A stretch of DNA of 64,000 bases, taken from Thermoleophilaceae bacterium. GTDB lineage: Bacteria; Actinomycetota; Thermoleophilia; Solirubrobacterales; Thermoleophilaceae. The translations under genes and the position numbers were made by a program. Positions 44,328 through 53,457 of this stretch are shown here, in pieces. Under the pieces are notes generated by a model, which saw only the letters and a program-made list of their open reading frames with translations, was not told the origin of the DNA and did not search any database. How positions within the stretch are numbered: position 1 is the first letter of the stretch; each line of letters begins with the position of its first letter. The DNA lies in assembly GCA_030447725.1 (NCBI GenBank), contig JAUJOQ010000001.1, positions 581,422 to 645,421 on the forward strand, written 5' to 3'.

Positions 44328-45269
44328 ATGGATACGAACTGGGACTGCATCGTCGTCGGCGGCGGAGCCGCCGGCCTCAGCGCCGCGCTGGTGCTCGGCC
44401 GCGCTCGCCGGCGCACGCTCGTCATCGACGCCGGCAAACAGAGCAACCGACACACGGACGGGATCGGCGGCCTGCTCGCCAACGACCGCCGCCCGCCGCC
44501 CGACTTCTACGCCACCGGTCGCGCCGAGCTCGCGACCTACCCGACGGTGGAGTTGCGATCCGGCGAGGTGCTGAGCGGCGGACTCGACGAGGCGGGCTTC
44601 GTGCTCGAACTGGCCGACGGCTCGACGGAGGCGGCGCGGCGCGTGCTGCTGGCCACCGGCATGGAGTACCGCTACCCGCAGATCGAGGGGATCGGGGAGC
44701 GCTGGGGCGGCTCGGTGTTTCACTGCCCGTTCTGCCACGGCTGGGAGCACCGCGACCAGCCGCTTGCGGTGCTCGACCGAGGCGGAGCGCTCATGCTGAC
44801 CGCCTGGAGCGATGACGTCACGCTGCTGACGGACGGCCCGGCTGACCTGACGTCGGAGGATCAGGACCGCCTGGAGGCGGCCGACGTCGCGATCGACGAG
44901 CGATCCATCGCCGGTCTGCGCGGCCCCGACCGGACCCTGACGGCCGTGAGGTTCGCAGACGGCAGCGAGCGTCCGGTCGAGGGCTTGCTCATCCCGGTCA
45001 CGCTGCACCAGCGCTCGGCGCTCGCCGCGCAGCTCGGGGCGATCACAACCGAGCCGGGGCCGCTGTTCGCGGACGCCCTGGCCGTCGACGCCAAGTCCGC
45101 GACCAGCGTGCCCGGCCTGTTCGCGGCGGGCGACGCGGGTGGCGTGATGCCCTCGGTGGCCAATGCGGTCGCCTCGGGCAACACCGCAGCCGCGATGGTC
45201 GTGATGAGCCTCATGACCGCACCGCACGGTCTTGCCGCACTCGGCGGCGGCTCGGGGGCGACCCGATGA
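44328..45269 (+). CDS. thioredoxin reductase-like FAD/NAD(P) oxidoreductase
   Basis: A 313-residue flavoprotein with the N-terminal FAD motif CIVVGGGAAGLSAALVLGRA, a redox pair C133-PF-C136 in HCPFCHGWEH, and the C-terminal FAD motif GLFAAGDAGGVMPS. The CPFC pair and length match the group of TrxR-like enzymes that are encoded beside XRE-cupin regulators and methyltransferases. The NADPH-binding glycine motif is weak (AVLDRGGALML), so the electron donor is uncertain. It overlaps the next gene by four bases. Confidence 0.88.
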   Translation: MDTNWDCIVVGGGAAGLSAALVLGRARRRTLVIDAGKQSNRHTDGIGGLLANDRRPPPDFYATGRAELATYPTVELRSGEVLSGGLDEAGFVLELADGSTEAARRVLLATGMEYRYPQIEGIGERWGGSVFHCPFCHGWEHRDQPLAVLDRGGALMLTAWSDDVTLLTDGPADLTSEDQDRLEAADVAIDERSIAGLRGPDRTLTAVRFADGSERPVEGLLIPVTLHQRSALAAQLGAITTEPGPLFADALAVDAKSATSVPGLFAAGDAGGVMPSVANAVASGNTAAAMVVMSLMTAPHGLAALGGGSGATR

Positions 45270-45484
45270 GCGCGCACACCCTTCTCAAGCCCCGCGCCGT
45301 CCCGGTCGCGATCCTCGTGTCGGTCGCCGCCACGGCGGGCGGCGCCGGCGAGACGGAGCCCGGGGCGTTCGCCGACGGGGCCGCCGACGCCTTCATCGCC
45401 GCCGCGGCGTTCGCCACGATCGCGCTCGTCCTGATCGTGACCGCGGTGCGGCCGGCCCAGGCCGCGGGAGCCGCTCCGTCGTGA
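45266..45484 (+). CDS. short membrane protein, likely remnant of a transporter C-terminus
   Basis: The 72-residue product has two hydrophobic segments (VAILVSVAATAGGAG and AAAAFATIALVLIVTAV). The second half, GAFADGAADAFIAAAAFATI, resembles the last helix of DHA2-type MFS exporters. It is coupled by four-base overlaps to the flavoprotein gene before it and the methyltransferase gene after it, so it is translated even if it began as a fragment. Confidence 0.5.
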   Translation: MSAHTLLKPRAVPVAILVSVAATAGGAGETEPGAFADGAADAFIAAAAFATIALVLIVTAVRPAQAAGAAPS

Positions 45485-46143
45485 GCGTCGAGGCGCAGGC
45501 GTTCTGGGACGAGGTCCATCGCGGGCGCGGTCGGTCGCGTCATGGCGAGCCCCATCCCTACCTCCGCGAGGTGCTGGGCTCACTCCACCCAGGACGCGCG
45601 TTGGAGCTCGGGTGCGGCGACGGCGCCACTGCCATCTGGCTGGCCGCGCACCGCTGGACGGTCACCGCCGTCGACATCTCGCGGGTCGCGCTCGACGCCG
45701 CCTCCGAACACGCCGAGCGCGCCGGGGTCTCGTCGCACATCACGTGGCAGCGAGCCGATCTGCGCGACTGGACAACACACGAGACGTTCGACCTCGTCAC
45801 CGCCCTCTTCCTGCACACCCCACTCGAGCTGGACGCTCCGGCGGTGCTGGCACGCGCCGCCGCGGCAACACGCAAGGGCGGGACCATGCTGACCGTCGGC
45901 CACTACACGTTGCCGCCGTGGGCGTGGGCTCCCGCCGACACCGATGGCCTGCTCAGCGCATCGGAGCTCGTGGCCGCCATCGGGCTGCACGAGCCCGGCT
46001 GGCGGACCATCCTCGCGGAGGAGGTGCGGCGCACGGTGACGGGCTGCGACGCCCATGCCAGCACCGTCCTGGATGCCGTTCTTCACGCCGTACGAGCTAC
46101 CGCGCCGCCAACCAGATCACCGGTCGCTCCTAGCGTGGCGTGA
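45481..46143 (+). CDS. class I SAM-dependent methyltransferase
   Basis: The 220-residue enzyme has motif I ALELGCGDGATAIWLA, the acidic loop TAVDISRVALDAA and motif IV-like FDLVTALFLHTPLEL. It is of the thiopurine/tellurite-resistance-like type (TehB-like fold). GTG 45481 overlaps the preceding stop. The gene is part of the XRE/flavoprotein/methyltransferase cassette, so its substrate is probably the compound sensed or reduced by its partners. Confidence 0.85.
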   Translation: MSVEAQAFWDEVHRGRGRSRHGEPHPYLREVLGSLHPGRALELGCGDGATAIWLAAHRWTVTAVDISRVALDAASEHAERAGVSSHITWQRADLRDWTTHETFDLVTALFLHTPLELDAPAVLARAAAATRKGGTMLTVGHYTLPPWAWAPADTDGLLSASELVAAIGLHEPGWRTILAEEVRRTVTGCDAHASTVLDAVLHAVRATAPPTRSPVAPSVA

Positions 46144-47051
46144 TGCTTGGACACCGGCCTGACCGTCACGGCGAACCATCCTCGCGTCTGCACTCCCACG
46201 GCGACACCTTCGATTCCACTCGATTCGCCGCTCTCCTCGAAGTGGAGGGCGAGCTGTCGCTGGGCTTGGTCGAAGAGGCGATTACCGTGTGCGCCGGCCT
46301 GTTCGACGACGCTGGGGTGCAGGTTCGCCGCGTCATCGATCTTGGTTGTGGTCCCGGTGTAGGCACGGCCCTGCTCACGCAGGCGTTTCGATCCGCATCT
46401 GTCCTCGCGGTCGACGGCTCACGCGCCATGCTCGAACGCGCCGAAGCCCGGGCAACGCGGCTCGGGCACGCGGGCCGCGTCGAGAGTCGCCAACTCGACC
46501 TCAACGAAGACCTCGCGAGCCTGGGTCGCTGCGATCTGGCGTGGACAGCCATGGCCATCCATCATGCGGACGACGAGGTCGCCACGCTTCAGCGCATCAG
46601 GTCGCTCCTCGATTCGCGCGGGCTGGTGTGCGTGCTCGAACGAGCGGATCCGACGTTCATCCGGTTCGCAGACGACCTCGGGCATCCCGGCATTTGGAAT
46701 CGTCTCGAGGCGGCCCGAGGTGAGTGGTTCGAGAGCGTGCGAGACCGCATGCCGGGCGCCATGAACGCCGAGGCGTATCCCTCGATGCTCGCCGCCGCGG
46801 GGCTGCATCTCGTCGTCGATCGGACGTTGGTCGGCACCCTCGAAGCGCCTCCGGATGCCGCGACCAACCAGTTCATCGCCGGCCAGCTTGAGCGGACGGT
46901 GAGGGACTTGGCGAGCGTCGCGACAGAGACCGACCTTCATGCCCTGCGTACGTTCGTTCAACGGATGCCTCCCTCTACCGAAGGTCGCTGGCACGGGGCC
47001 AGTATCACGTCGAGCCGAAAGCTCCTTATCGCGAGGCCAACGGCCGATTGA
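46140..47051 (+). CDS. class I SAM-dependent methyltransferase
   Basis: A second methyltransferase, 303 residues, with motif I VIDLGCGPGVGTALLTQAFR, the acidic loop VLAVDGSRAML and a post-motif LAWTAMAIHHADDEV. The C-terminal extension (about residues 190-300) may cap the active site. GTG 46140 overlaps the previous stop, so it belongs to the same transcript. Sequence differs clearly from the 45.5-kb enzyme, so it is not a duplicate. Confidence 0.85.
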   Translation: MMLGHRPDRHGEPSSRLHSHGDTFDSTRFAALLEVEGELSLGLVEEAITVCAGLFDDAGVQVRRVIDLGCGPGVGTALLTQAFRSASVLAVDGSRAMLERAEARATRLGHAGRVESRQLDLNEDLASLGRCDLAWTAMAIHHADDEVATLQRIRSLLDSRGLVCVLERADPTFIRFADDLGHPGIWNRLEAARGEWFESVRDRMPGAMNAEAYPSMLAAAGLHLVVDRTLVGTLEAPPDAATNQFIAGQLERTVRDLASVATETDLHALRTFVQRMPPSTEGRWHGASITSSRKLLIARPTAD

Positions 47052-47259
47052 GGCTTGCTGTGCGAGCGGATCGAGCCAATCTCGGCGGTTCCGGGTCGGC
47101 TCCGCGCTCGCAAGCCAGCACACGCAGGCCGACCCGAACCCGCTGTTATTTCGTCGCGACCTCGCTCGGCCTGGCCGCTCCGACGATCGCCGGCTTCGGC
47201 GCCTCGGCCGCGGTCCCGCAGGGGCCTCCCGACCTGAGCGGCCTCGCCCGGCCGCCGAA

Positions 47260-47898
47260 CTACGCGGGGGTCGTCTGGCGCGTGGCGGCGCGGCTGTCGA
47301 GCAGCGCGGCGACGGTCTTCACGTAGGCGTCCACGTCGACGACGTCGCCGAGCAGGCTCACCTGAATCAGCAGACCATGGAATCCGGCGAGCATCAGCCG
47401 GGCGACGTGCTCAGGGTCGAGCTGCGGATCGAGCTCTCCGCGCTCCTGGGCGGCGCGCGCGAGCTCGGCGAAGATGCCAACCCCGCGTCCAAGGCCTTCC
47501 CTGACGCGGCCGCGCAACGCCGGGTTGCGCTGCGCCTCGGCGAGCAGCTGGGGACCGAGCCGTGTCCTGTGCGCCCAGGTGCTGAGGTCGATGTCGCGGA
47601 AGGCACGCACGAGCATCGCGAAGCCCTCGCCGGGCGTGTGGAGCCGTCCCTCGGGGCCCGGCCGGGAAAGCGTCTCGAACAGTCCCAAGGCGAAGCGCAC
47701 GACCTCGGCCGCGATCGCCGCGATCAGCTCGTCCTTGCCTTTGAAGTAGCTGTAAACCGCTCCGGGGGACAGCTCGGCCTCGCGGAAGATGTCCTGCATC
47801 GTCGCGCGGTGGAAGCCCTCACGGGCAAAGCAGGTGAGCGCCGCGGACAGGATCTGGCGGCGCCTGGCTTCTGTGTGCTCCTCGGTGACCTTCGGCAT
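47260..47898 (-). CDS. TetR/AcrR-family regulator
   Basis: A 212-residue regulator with the helix-turn-helix QILSAALTCFAREGFHRATM, DIFREAELSPGAVYSYFKGK and a TetR_C-type ligand domain. It diverges from an MFS exporter gene at 47977. Two inverted repeats overlap the exporter promoter, in line with repression of the exporter by this protein. Confidence 0.9.
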   Translation of the reverse strand: MPKVTEEHTEARRRQILSAALTCFAREGFHRATMQDIFREAELSPGAVYSYFKGKDELIAAIAAEVVRFALGLFETLSRPGPEGRLHTPGEGFAMLVRAFRDIDLSTWAHRTRLGPQLLAEAQRNPALRGRVREGLGRGVGIFAELARAAQERGELDPQLDPEHVARLMLAGFHGLLIQVSLLGDVVDVDAYVKTVAALLDSRAATRQTTPA

Positions 47899-47915
47899 TG
47901 CGCTCGATCCTAGCC

Positions 47916-47961
47916 TTGACAGCGAACGGTCGTTTCATTATAAAAAACGAGAATTCGTTTT
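47916..47961 (+). promoter_or_regulatory. MFS gene promoter with two overlapping operator-like palindromes
   Basis: TTGACA (47916-47921) and TATAAA (47939-47944) are separated by 17 bases, a near-consensus housekeeping promoter for the exporter. AACG-GT-CGTT (47925-47934) lies between the boxes and AAAACGA-GAAT-TCGTTTT (47944-47961) directly after the -10. Both are where a repressor would block RNA polymerase. Confidence 0.7.
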
Positions 47962-47976
47962 CACCAAGGAGGTGGG

Positions 47977-49539
47977 ATGTTGGCGACAGAGAAGCACCGC
48001 AACCGCTGGAGGACGTTGGCCGTCCTCTCGCTTTCGCTGGTCGTGATCGGGTTCGACAACACCGTGCTAAACGTGGCGCTGCCGAGCCTCCAGGAGGACC
48101 TCGGCGTGTCGGGGTCGACGCTCCAGTGGGTCGTCGATGCCTACATGCTCGTGTTCGCCGGACTGCTCCTGGCGATCGGCAACCTCGGCGACCGCCACGG
48201 GCGCCAAGCGGGTGCTGCAGCTCGGACTCGGAGTCTTCGGCGCCGCCAGCGTCGCCGGTGCATTCGCCGAGACCGGCGCTCAGCTGATAGCCGCGCGGGC
48301 CGCGATGGGAGTCGGCGCGGCAGCGATCATGCCCCCCACGCTCTCGATCATCATGGACGTCTTCCCGCAGGAGGAGCGCGGTAAGGCCGTCGGCATCTGG
48401 GCGGGGATGGCCGCGATCGGCATCGGCCTCGGGCCGCTGATCGGTGGGGCGCTGATCGAGCTGTCCTCTTGGCCGGCCGTCTTCTGGATCAACCTGCCGA
48501 TCACACTGATCGCGATCGCGCTGGGGACGCGCGGTGGGTGCCCGAGAGCCGCGACCCCGCGCCGGGCGCGCTGGACGCCCCTGGCGTCGTCCTCTCGATC
48601 GGGTCGCTCGGGTCGCTCGTGTGGGGAATAATCGAGGCGTCGGAGCGGGGATGGACCGACGGGCTCGTGCTCAGCGCGTTCGGCGCGGGCGTCGTGCTCG
48701 GGATTCTCTTCGTGCTGCGCCAGCGCAGCGCGCGGGATCCACTGCTCGACGTCTCGCTGTTTCGCCGCCCGGCCTTCTCGGTCGGTTCGGCGGCCATCTC
48801 GGCGGTGTTCTTCGCACTGTTCGGGATGTTCTTCCTGATGACCCAGTACCTTCAGGTCGCGCAGGGCAAGTCGGCGCTCGCGACGGGCCTCCAGATGCTG
48901 CCGGTCGCGCTCGGCCTCGTGGCGGGCTCGGCGCTGAGCCACACACGGTGAACGTGCGGGTCGGCGCGCCGCGCCAGATCTCGACTGCGATGGTGGCGGT
49001 GGCGGCGATGCTCGCGAGCGTTGCGCTGTGGACGCCCGCGACGGCGTGGTGGGTCATCGCGCTGTTCTTCCTAGCCCTGCCGTTCGCGATGGGGAACGTG
49101 ATGGCGCCGGCCTCCGAGGCGATCATGAGCGCGGTGCCGCTCGCCAAGGCGGGCGTCGGGTCGGCCAGAACGACGTCAACCGCATGGTCGCCGGGCCCTG
49201 GGCGTGGCCGCCGCCGGCTCGATCGCGAACTCGCTCTACGGCTCGAAGCTGTCGGGCGACGCCACCGCGGGGCTGCCCGCGCCTGCAGCGGACGCCGCCG
49301 GCGAGTCCGTCGGCGCGGCGGCCGCCGTGTCCGGCCAACTCCCCCGAGCCGCCGGCGACTCACTCATGAGCGCGGCGGGCACGGCGTTCACCGACGCTAC
49401 CGGGATCGCGATGCTCGTTGGCGCGGGGGTTGTCTTCACGGGTGCGATCCTCGTGCGGCGCCACCTGCCGGACATCCGGCAGAAGGAGCCGGCCGACGTC
49501 GTTGAGCTCCGCCCGGACGCCGAGGCGGCCGTGGCCTGA
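47977..49539 (+). pseudogene. MFS drug exporter (DHA2/EmrB-QacA type), multiply frameshifted
   Basis: ATG 47977 follows AAGGAGGTGG. The 14-helix exporter can be followed through several frames: VIGFDNTVLNVALPSLQEDL and WVVDAYMLVFAGLLLAIGNL; after 48200 VLQLGLGVFGAASVAGAF; after 48530 WVPESRDPAPGALDAPGVVL; after 48950 VNVRVGAPRQISTAMV; after 49165 QNDVNRMVAG; and after 49200 AAAGSIANSLYGSKL to the end at 49539. At least five single-base shifts are needed, so the gene is decayed even though promoter and regulator are intact. Confidence 0.85.
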
Positions 49540-49628
49540 GGCGATTGCCGGGCGGCGGGCAGCGGGGGTTCGCCATCCCGCCCGCGCCACGGCTCGGCAG
49601 CGCAGTAAGCGGCGCCTTGAGCCTCGTC

Positions 49629-49671
49629 CTACGAACCGAAGGTCAGAGGCTCGAATTCTCTCGGGTGCGCT
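49629..49671 (+). repeat. att-like repeat R4: distal tRNA-Arg 3' fragment
   Basis: CTACGAACCGAAGGTCAGAG continuing to TCTCTCGGGTGCGC matches the tRNA-Arg 3' end with one deleted base and a few transitions. There is no tRNA 5' half before it. It marks the far edge of the 9.9-kb island. Confidence 0.7.
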
Positions 49672-49840
49672 GGAAGTCCTGAAAATGCGCGGTGGCTGCG
49701 CCGGACGGTGACGCGTTCTCCGTTGGCCTCGCGCGGTGGCCGCGCGTCACCTGGCGCGGCGTCGCCTACGGCATCGTGAAAAAGGGGGTCGCACCCGAGT
49801 CGAGGAGCTTTGTGAGCCCTGACTGCTCGTAGCCAGCCGT

Positions 49841-49896
49841 GCGGACCGACAGTCCGCTTCTGCTACTGTCCTGTATCAAGCGGACTATTGGTCCGC
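49841..49896 (+). promoter_or_regulatory. two tandem operators GCGGAC-N5-GTCCGC
   Basis: GCGGAC-CGACA-GTCCGC (49841-49857) and GCGGAC-TATTG-GTCCGC (49880-49896) are identical in both arms and lie 39 bases apart just before the yceI gene. The tetR gene at the end of the operon is the likely binder. Confidence 0.75.
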
Positions 49897-49917
49897 ATCC
49901 ACGACAGGAAGGCAGCC

Positions 49918-50454
49918 ATGCCGCTCACTCAGACTCAGACAGCACAGGACCGCCTCGCCGGTACCTGGAACCTCTCTCCCGCCCATTCCTCCGCGGACTT
50001 CGCGGTCAAGTACCTGGTGGCCAAGTTTCGCGGCCGCTTCGAGGATCTCGACGCCACCCTGGAAGACGGCGTCCTCCGCGGCGCGGTGAGGATCGCGTCG
50101 ATCTCCGTCAAGGACGAGAACCTCGCCGCCCACCTTCAGGCCCCTGAGTTCTTCGACGCCGAGCAGTACCCGGAGATCAGCTTCGTCTCGGAGGTGCTCG
50201 ACATCGACGGCGACGCGCTGGAGCTCGACGGCGAGCTCACGATGAAGGGAGTCACCAGGCCGGTGCGCGCCACCGGCACGGTGGAGGGCCCGACGGAGGA
50301 CTTCATGGGCAACACCCGTCTCGGCTTCACGCTGCAGACGACCGTGGACCGCACGGAGTTCGGCGTCGACTGGAACGCCGACCTGCCCAAGGGCGGCCAC
50401 GCGCTGGCCGACGCGGTCACGCTCGTCGTCGAGCTCGAGTTCACGAAGAGCTGA
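49918..50454 (+). CDS. YceI-family lipocalin-like protein
   Basis: The 178-residue protein has the YceI pattern: GTWNLSPAHSSADFAVKYLV, FRGRFEDLDATLEDGV, LQAPEFFDAEQYPEISFVS, GELTMKGVTRPV and FGVDWNADLPKGG. The fold is a beta-barrel that binds isoprenoid-like lipids in known members. No signal peptide is seen, so this copy is cytoplasmic. ATG 49918 follows AGGAAGG. It is the first gene of a three-gene unit with an FMN reductase and a TetR regulator. Confidence 0.92.
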   Translation: MPLTQTQTAQDRLAGTWNLSPAHSSADFAVKYLVAKFRGRFEDLDATLEDGVLRGAVRIASISVKDENLAAHLQAPEFFDAEQYPEISFVSEVLDIDGDALELDGELTMKGVTRPVRATGTVEGPTEDFMGNTRLGFTLQTTVDRTEFGVDWNADLPKGGHALADAVTLVVELEFTKS

Positions 50455-50459
50455 TCCGC

Positions 50460-51056
50460 GTGCGGATCCTCGCCATATCCGGGTCGCTGCGGCGGGATTC
50501 GCACAACTCGGCGCTACTGAGGGCGGCAGCAGACCTGCTGCCGCCCGGCGTCGAGCTCACCGTGCACGCCGACCTGAAGGCCATCTCGCCGTTCGACGAG
50601 GACGACCTGCATCAGCTTCCCGTCGCGGTGCAGCGGCTGCGTGACGAGGTCGATGCGGCCGATGCCGTGCTGATCTCCACCCCTGAGTACAACCACTCGA
50701 TTCCCGGGCAGCTCAAGAATGCCCTTGACTGGCTGTCGCGCCCCTTGATCGAAAGCCCGCTGCGCAACAAGCCAACCGCCGTGATCGGGGCATCGACAGG
50801 CATGTTCGGTGCCGTCTGGGCGCAGGCAGAGGCGAGGAAGGTCCTGGCTGCGATCGGCGCCCGGGTGCTCGACCGCGAGGTTGCCGTCCCGAGCGCGGAC
50901 GAGCAGTTTCACCCTCACGGTCACCTCAACGATTCAGAGCTCGAGCAGGAGATCGTTGAGGTCCTGAAGGCGCTCGCCGAGGCGGTCGCGCGCCGGCACC
51001 CGGTGGCGGTCCCTGCCGGGGGCCAGGCTGCCGAAGAGCCCGTCCGCTCGGGATAG
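50460..51056 (+). CDS. NADPH-dependent FMN reductase family protein
   Basis: A 198-residue flavodoxin-fold reductase with the FMN phosphate loop ISGSLRRDSHNSALLRAA and the isoalloxazine loop STPEYNHSIPGQLKNALDWL. It reduces FMN or quinone-like compounds with NAD(P)H. It starts at GTG 50460, five bases after yceI. Enzymes of this kind with YceI and TetR form a common oxidative or electrophile stress cassette. Confidence 0.92.
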   Translation: MRILAISGSLRRDSHNSALLRAAADLLPPGVELTVHADLKAISPFDEDDLHQLPVAVQRLRDEVDAADAVLISTPEYNHSIPGQLKNALDWLSRPLIESPLRNKPTAVIGASTGMFGAVWAQAEARKVLAAIGARVLDREVAVPSADEQFHPHGHLNDSELEQEIVEVLKALAEAVARRHPVAVPAGGQAAEEPVRSG

Positions 51057-51057
51057 G

Positions 51058-51666
51058 GTGCAGCGCGTGTCGCCTGGCGCGCCATTCAACCTGCCCATGG
51101 CCGGGGCACGTGTCGAGCGAAAGGACGCGGCCGCAAACCGAGAGCGCATCCTCGTCGTCGCGCGCCGGCTGCTGCGCGAGGAGGGACCGGCGGCCGCCTC
51201 GATCGACCGGATCGCGGAGGAAGCCTGTGTCGGGAAGGGGACGATATTCCGGCGCTTCGGCGACCGGGCGGGCCTCACCGCGGCGCTGCTCGACGACAAC
51301 ATGAGCGCCTTCCAGGACGCCTTCATCAGCGGTCCGCCGCCGCTCGGCCCCGGGGCCCCGGCTGCCGAACGCCTCGAGGCGTTCGTGGATGCCCTTCTCG
51401 TGCTGCTCGACCAAGACCTCGAGCTGGCCCTCGCCGCCGAGCACGCCGCTCCCGGCGGGGGCAGCGCAGTCGCCGGCGCGCTTCTCCTGCACGTCCGCGG
51501 CCTCGTCATCGATCTCGACCCCGACCTGGATGCCGACCTGGTCGCCACCCTGCTGCTCGGGGCTCTCTCGCCGCCCGTGATCGCGCGCCTGCGCGCGCGT
51601 GGCGCGGACGTCAAAGCTCAGCAGGCCGCCGCTCGAGCCCTGTTGCGCGGCCTCACGACGGGATGA
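51058..51666 (+). CDS. TetR/AcrR-family regulator
   Basis: The 202-residue regulator has the helix-turn-helix RILVVARRLLREEGPAAASI, RIAEEACVGKGTIFRRFGDR and a SACE_7040-like C-terminal domain. GTG 51058 lies one base after the FMN reductase stop; GTG 51067 is also possible. As the last gene of the operon it is likely autoregulated through the tandem operators at 49841-49896. Confidence 0.9.
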   Translation: MQRVSPGAPFNLPMAGARVERKDAAANRERILVVARRLLREEGPAAASIDRIAEEACVGKGTIFRRFGDRAGLTAALLDDNMSAFQDAFISGPPPLGPGAPAAERLEAFVDALLVLLDQDLELALAAEHAAPGGGSAVAGALLLHVRGLVIDLDPDLDADLVATLLLGALSPPVIARLRARGADVKAQQAAARALLRGLTTG

Positions 51667-52020
51667 GCGTGTCGTTCGATGGCGGGCGAAGTCGACGATC
51701 GTGTTGTCCGCTGCGGCGCCACGTTCAGCTCAAGGGCGAGCTCCACGTAGCCGTCGCCGAAGCGATCGAAGCGCGCATGAATCATTCAGCCTCGCTGTCG
51801 AGCTCGGCCATCACGAACTCGGCGAGTAGCGGGTGCCGGCGGCCACTCCGGCCGGCACGCCCTCCTCGAAAGCGGGTGAATCGAAACGAAATCCCGCGCG
51901 TCCAACTCACTTTTGAGCTCCCCCGCGGCCCCGCCGTGCCCGCCGCCGGCTTCTCTGCCGGCGACGGGCGTACTACGGTCGGTCGGGGCGGGGGCGCTCG
52001 CCCGATCGACGACTTCGCCG
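51667..52020. other. intergenic stretch
   Basis: Between the ends of a tetR gene and a convergent membrane-protein gene I see no protein-like frame, RNA gene or clear terminator. Confidence 0.45.
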
Positions 52021-52641
52021 TCAGGCGAGGCCGCCGGCCCGATCCACCTTGCGGTGGTAGCGCTCACCGGCCTTTCCACCTAGGAACGCTGCGACCAGCG
52101 TGCCGAGGAGGATGATCGCGAGGGCGATGGCCCCGCCCGTGGCGAATGACTCCCCGTCCACGGGGATGCTCGGCAGGTTGAGCTGCGAGAGCACGTTGTA
52201 CTTCGAGCCGGCGATCGCGCCCGCTACGGCGAGCAGGATCGTGATGAGCAGCCCGAACAGCCAGGCGCCGATTCCCTGGCGGCCGCCGTCGAAACGCGAC
52301 ATCCGTCCGGCGACGTAGCCGCCTGCGAAGTACGCCGTCAGGAGGACCAGCACCAGCAGGATGCCTCCGGCCAGGCTGATCGTCTCGGCGCTCTGACGGG
52401 CGTCCGAGGCACTCAGGCTGGTCAGACCGATCGCCGCGCCGGCGGCACTCAGGATCGCCGTCAGCAGCGTGGCCATGCCCGTCGCAACGAGCCATCCGAA
52501 GAAGGCGGCTCCGATGTTGAAGCCGCCGAACTCGTCGCGCTGCTGGGCCCGGTCGACCCCGGGGGCCCGATTCCGATCCGCTCCGCCGTCTCTCGTTTCC
52601 TGGGCGCCCATGGGACGGGCGCCGGTGGTGGTTCGTGCCAT
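52021..52641 (-). CDS. four-helix membrane protein, YrzE-like
   Basis: The 206-residue protein has a hydrophilic N-terminus of about 40 residues and four membrane helices (AAFFGWLVATGMATLLTAIL, ISLAGGILLVLVLLTAYFAG, IGAWLFGLLITILLAVAGAI, GGAIALAIILLGTLVAAFLG). The motif YFAGGYVAGRMSRFDG between helices 2 and 3 is typical of a small-channel-like family common in actinobacteria. It is co-directional with the DUF2382 gene upstream. Confidence 0.82.
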   Translation of the reverse strand: MARTTTGARPMGAQETRDGGADRNRAPGVDRAQQRDEFGGFNIGAAFFGWLVATGMATLLTAILSAAGAAIGLTSLSASDARQSAETISLAGGILLVLVLLTAYFAGGYVAGRMSRFDGGRQGIGAWLFGLLITILLAVAGAIAGSKYNVLSQLNLPSIPVDGESFATGGAIALAIILLGTLVAAFLGGKAGERYHRKVDRAGGLA

Positions 52642-52704
52642 GTCTTCCTCTCCTTTGTGTGGGCGCGGGTCGAGCCGCGACGCGGCCCGGCCCGCTTCGT
52701 TTGC

Positions 52705-53457
52705 CTATCGCGCGCCGGTGTCCGCTTCGATCTGCTCCTTGCGGACCTCCTCGGAGACCTGCTGCTCATCGGTGACGGTCTCCTTGTCGAGCCGCACGCG
52801 CTCCTTGGGAACGGCGCGCTTCTCGGTCACGACCTCCTCCTCGTGGAGCACGACCTCGTGCTCCTCCTCGGAGATCGCGGGCCCGTCGGTCGCGGCGCCC
52901 ACGTTGGCGTCCGTGATCGGCTCGCGTTCCACCCGGACCTCCTCGCGCTGCACCGGTACGGTCTGCTGGACCTGCTCGGTGACCACGTACTTGCGCAGGC
53001 GCGCGCGGCCGCTCTCGCGCTGGGTCTTTCCGACGCGGAGCTCCTCCTCGGACCGGGTCATCGCATCGTCCGTCGTCGGCCCCGACGTGTCGTGGCCAGT
53101 CTCGGGCCGAGGGGCTTCCTCGGCGGTCACGGAGTTCTCCTCGGTATAGGCGACGCCGTAGTGGCGGAAGAGCTGCGCCTCCTCCTGCTCGCTCAGCTCA
53201 TCGTCGGCCGACATCTTGGGCGCGTCCTTCACCTGCTGCGCCTCGACCTGCGCGACGACGTCCTCGCCTTCCGGCGTGGCGCCCGCGAGCGGGACGAACG
53301 ACGACTTCGAGCCAAACAGCCCGGTGTTGACGAGCGCCCACTCCGGCTTGTCGGTGTCGCGGTCGACGAACAGCTCGTCGATCTTTCCGATCTTGTCTCC
53401 GTTGCGGTCCTTCAGCGTGCGTCCGCGCCAGTCATATGCGCTTGTCATCTCCGACAT
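52705..53457 (-). CDS. PRC-barrel and DUF2382 domain protein
   Basis: A 250-residue protein with an N-terminal PRC barrel (GRTLKDRNGDKIGKIDELFV, VPLAGATPEGEDVV) and a C-terminal DUF2382 domain rich in charged strands (RLRKYVVTEQVQQTVPVQRE, VRLDKETVTDEQQVSEEVRK). Such proteins are typical of stress-responsive loci in Deinococcus and actinobacteria; function is unknown. It has no signal peptide. It precedes the membrane-protein gene in the same direction. Confidence 0.9.
   Translation of the reverse strand: MSEMTSAYDWRGRTLKDRNGDKIGKIDELFVDRDTDKPEWALVNTGLFGSKSSFVPLAGATPEGEDVVAQVEAQQVKDAPKMSADDELSEQEEAQLFRHYGVAYTEENSVTAEEAPRPETGHDTSGPTTDDAMTRSEEELRVGKTQRESGRARLRKYVVTEQVQQTVPVQREEVRVEREPITDANVGAATDGPAISEEEHEVVLHEEEVVTEKRAVPKERVRLDKETVTDEQQVSEEVRKEQIEADTGAR

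Noticed and set aside
49629-49671. A possible fourth tRNA gene
   Set aside because: Only the anticodon-loop-to-3'-end part is present; there is no acceptor 5' strand or D arm. It is an att-like fragment.
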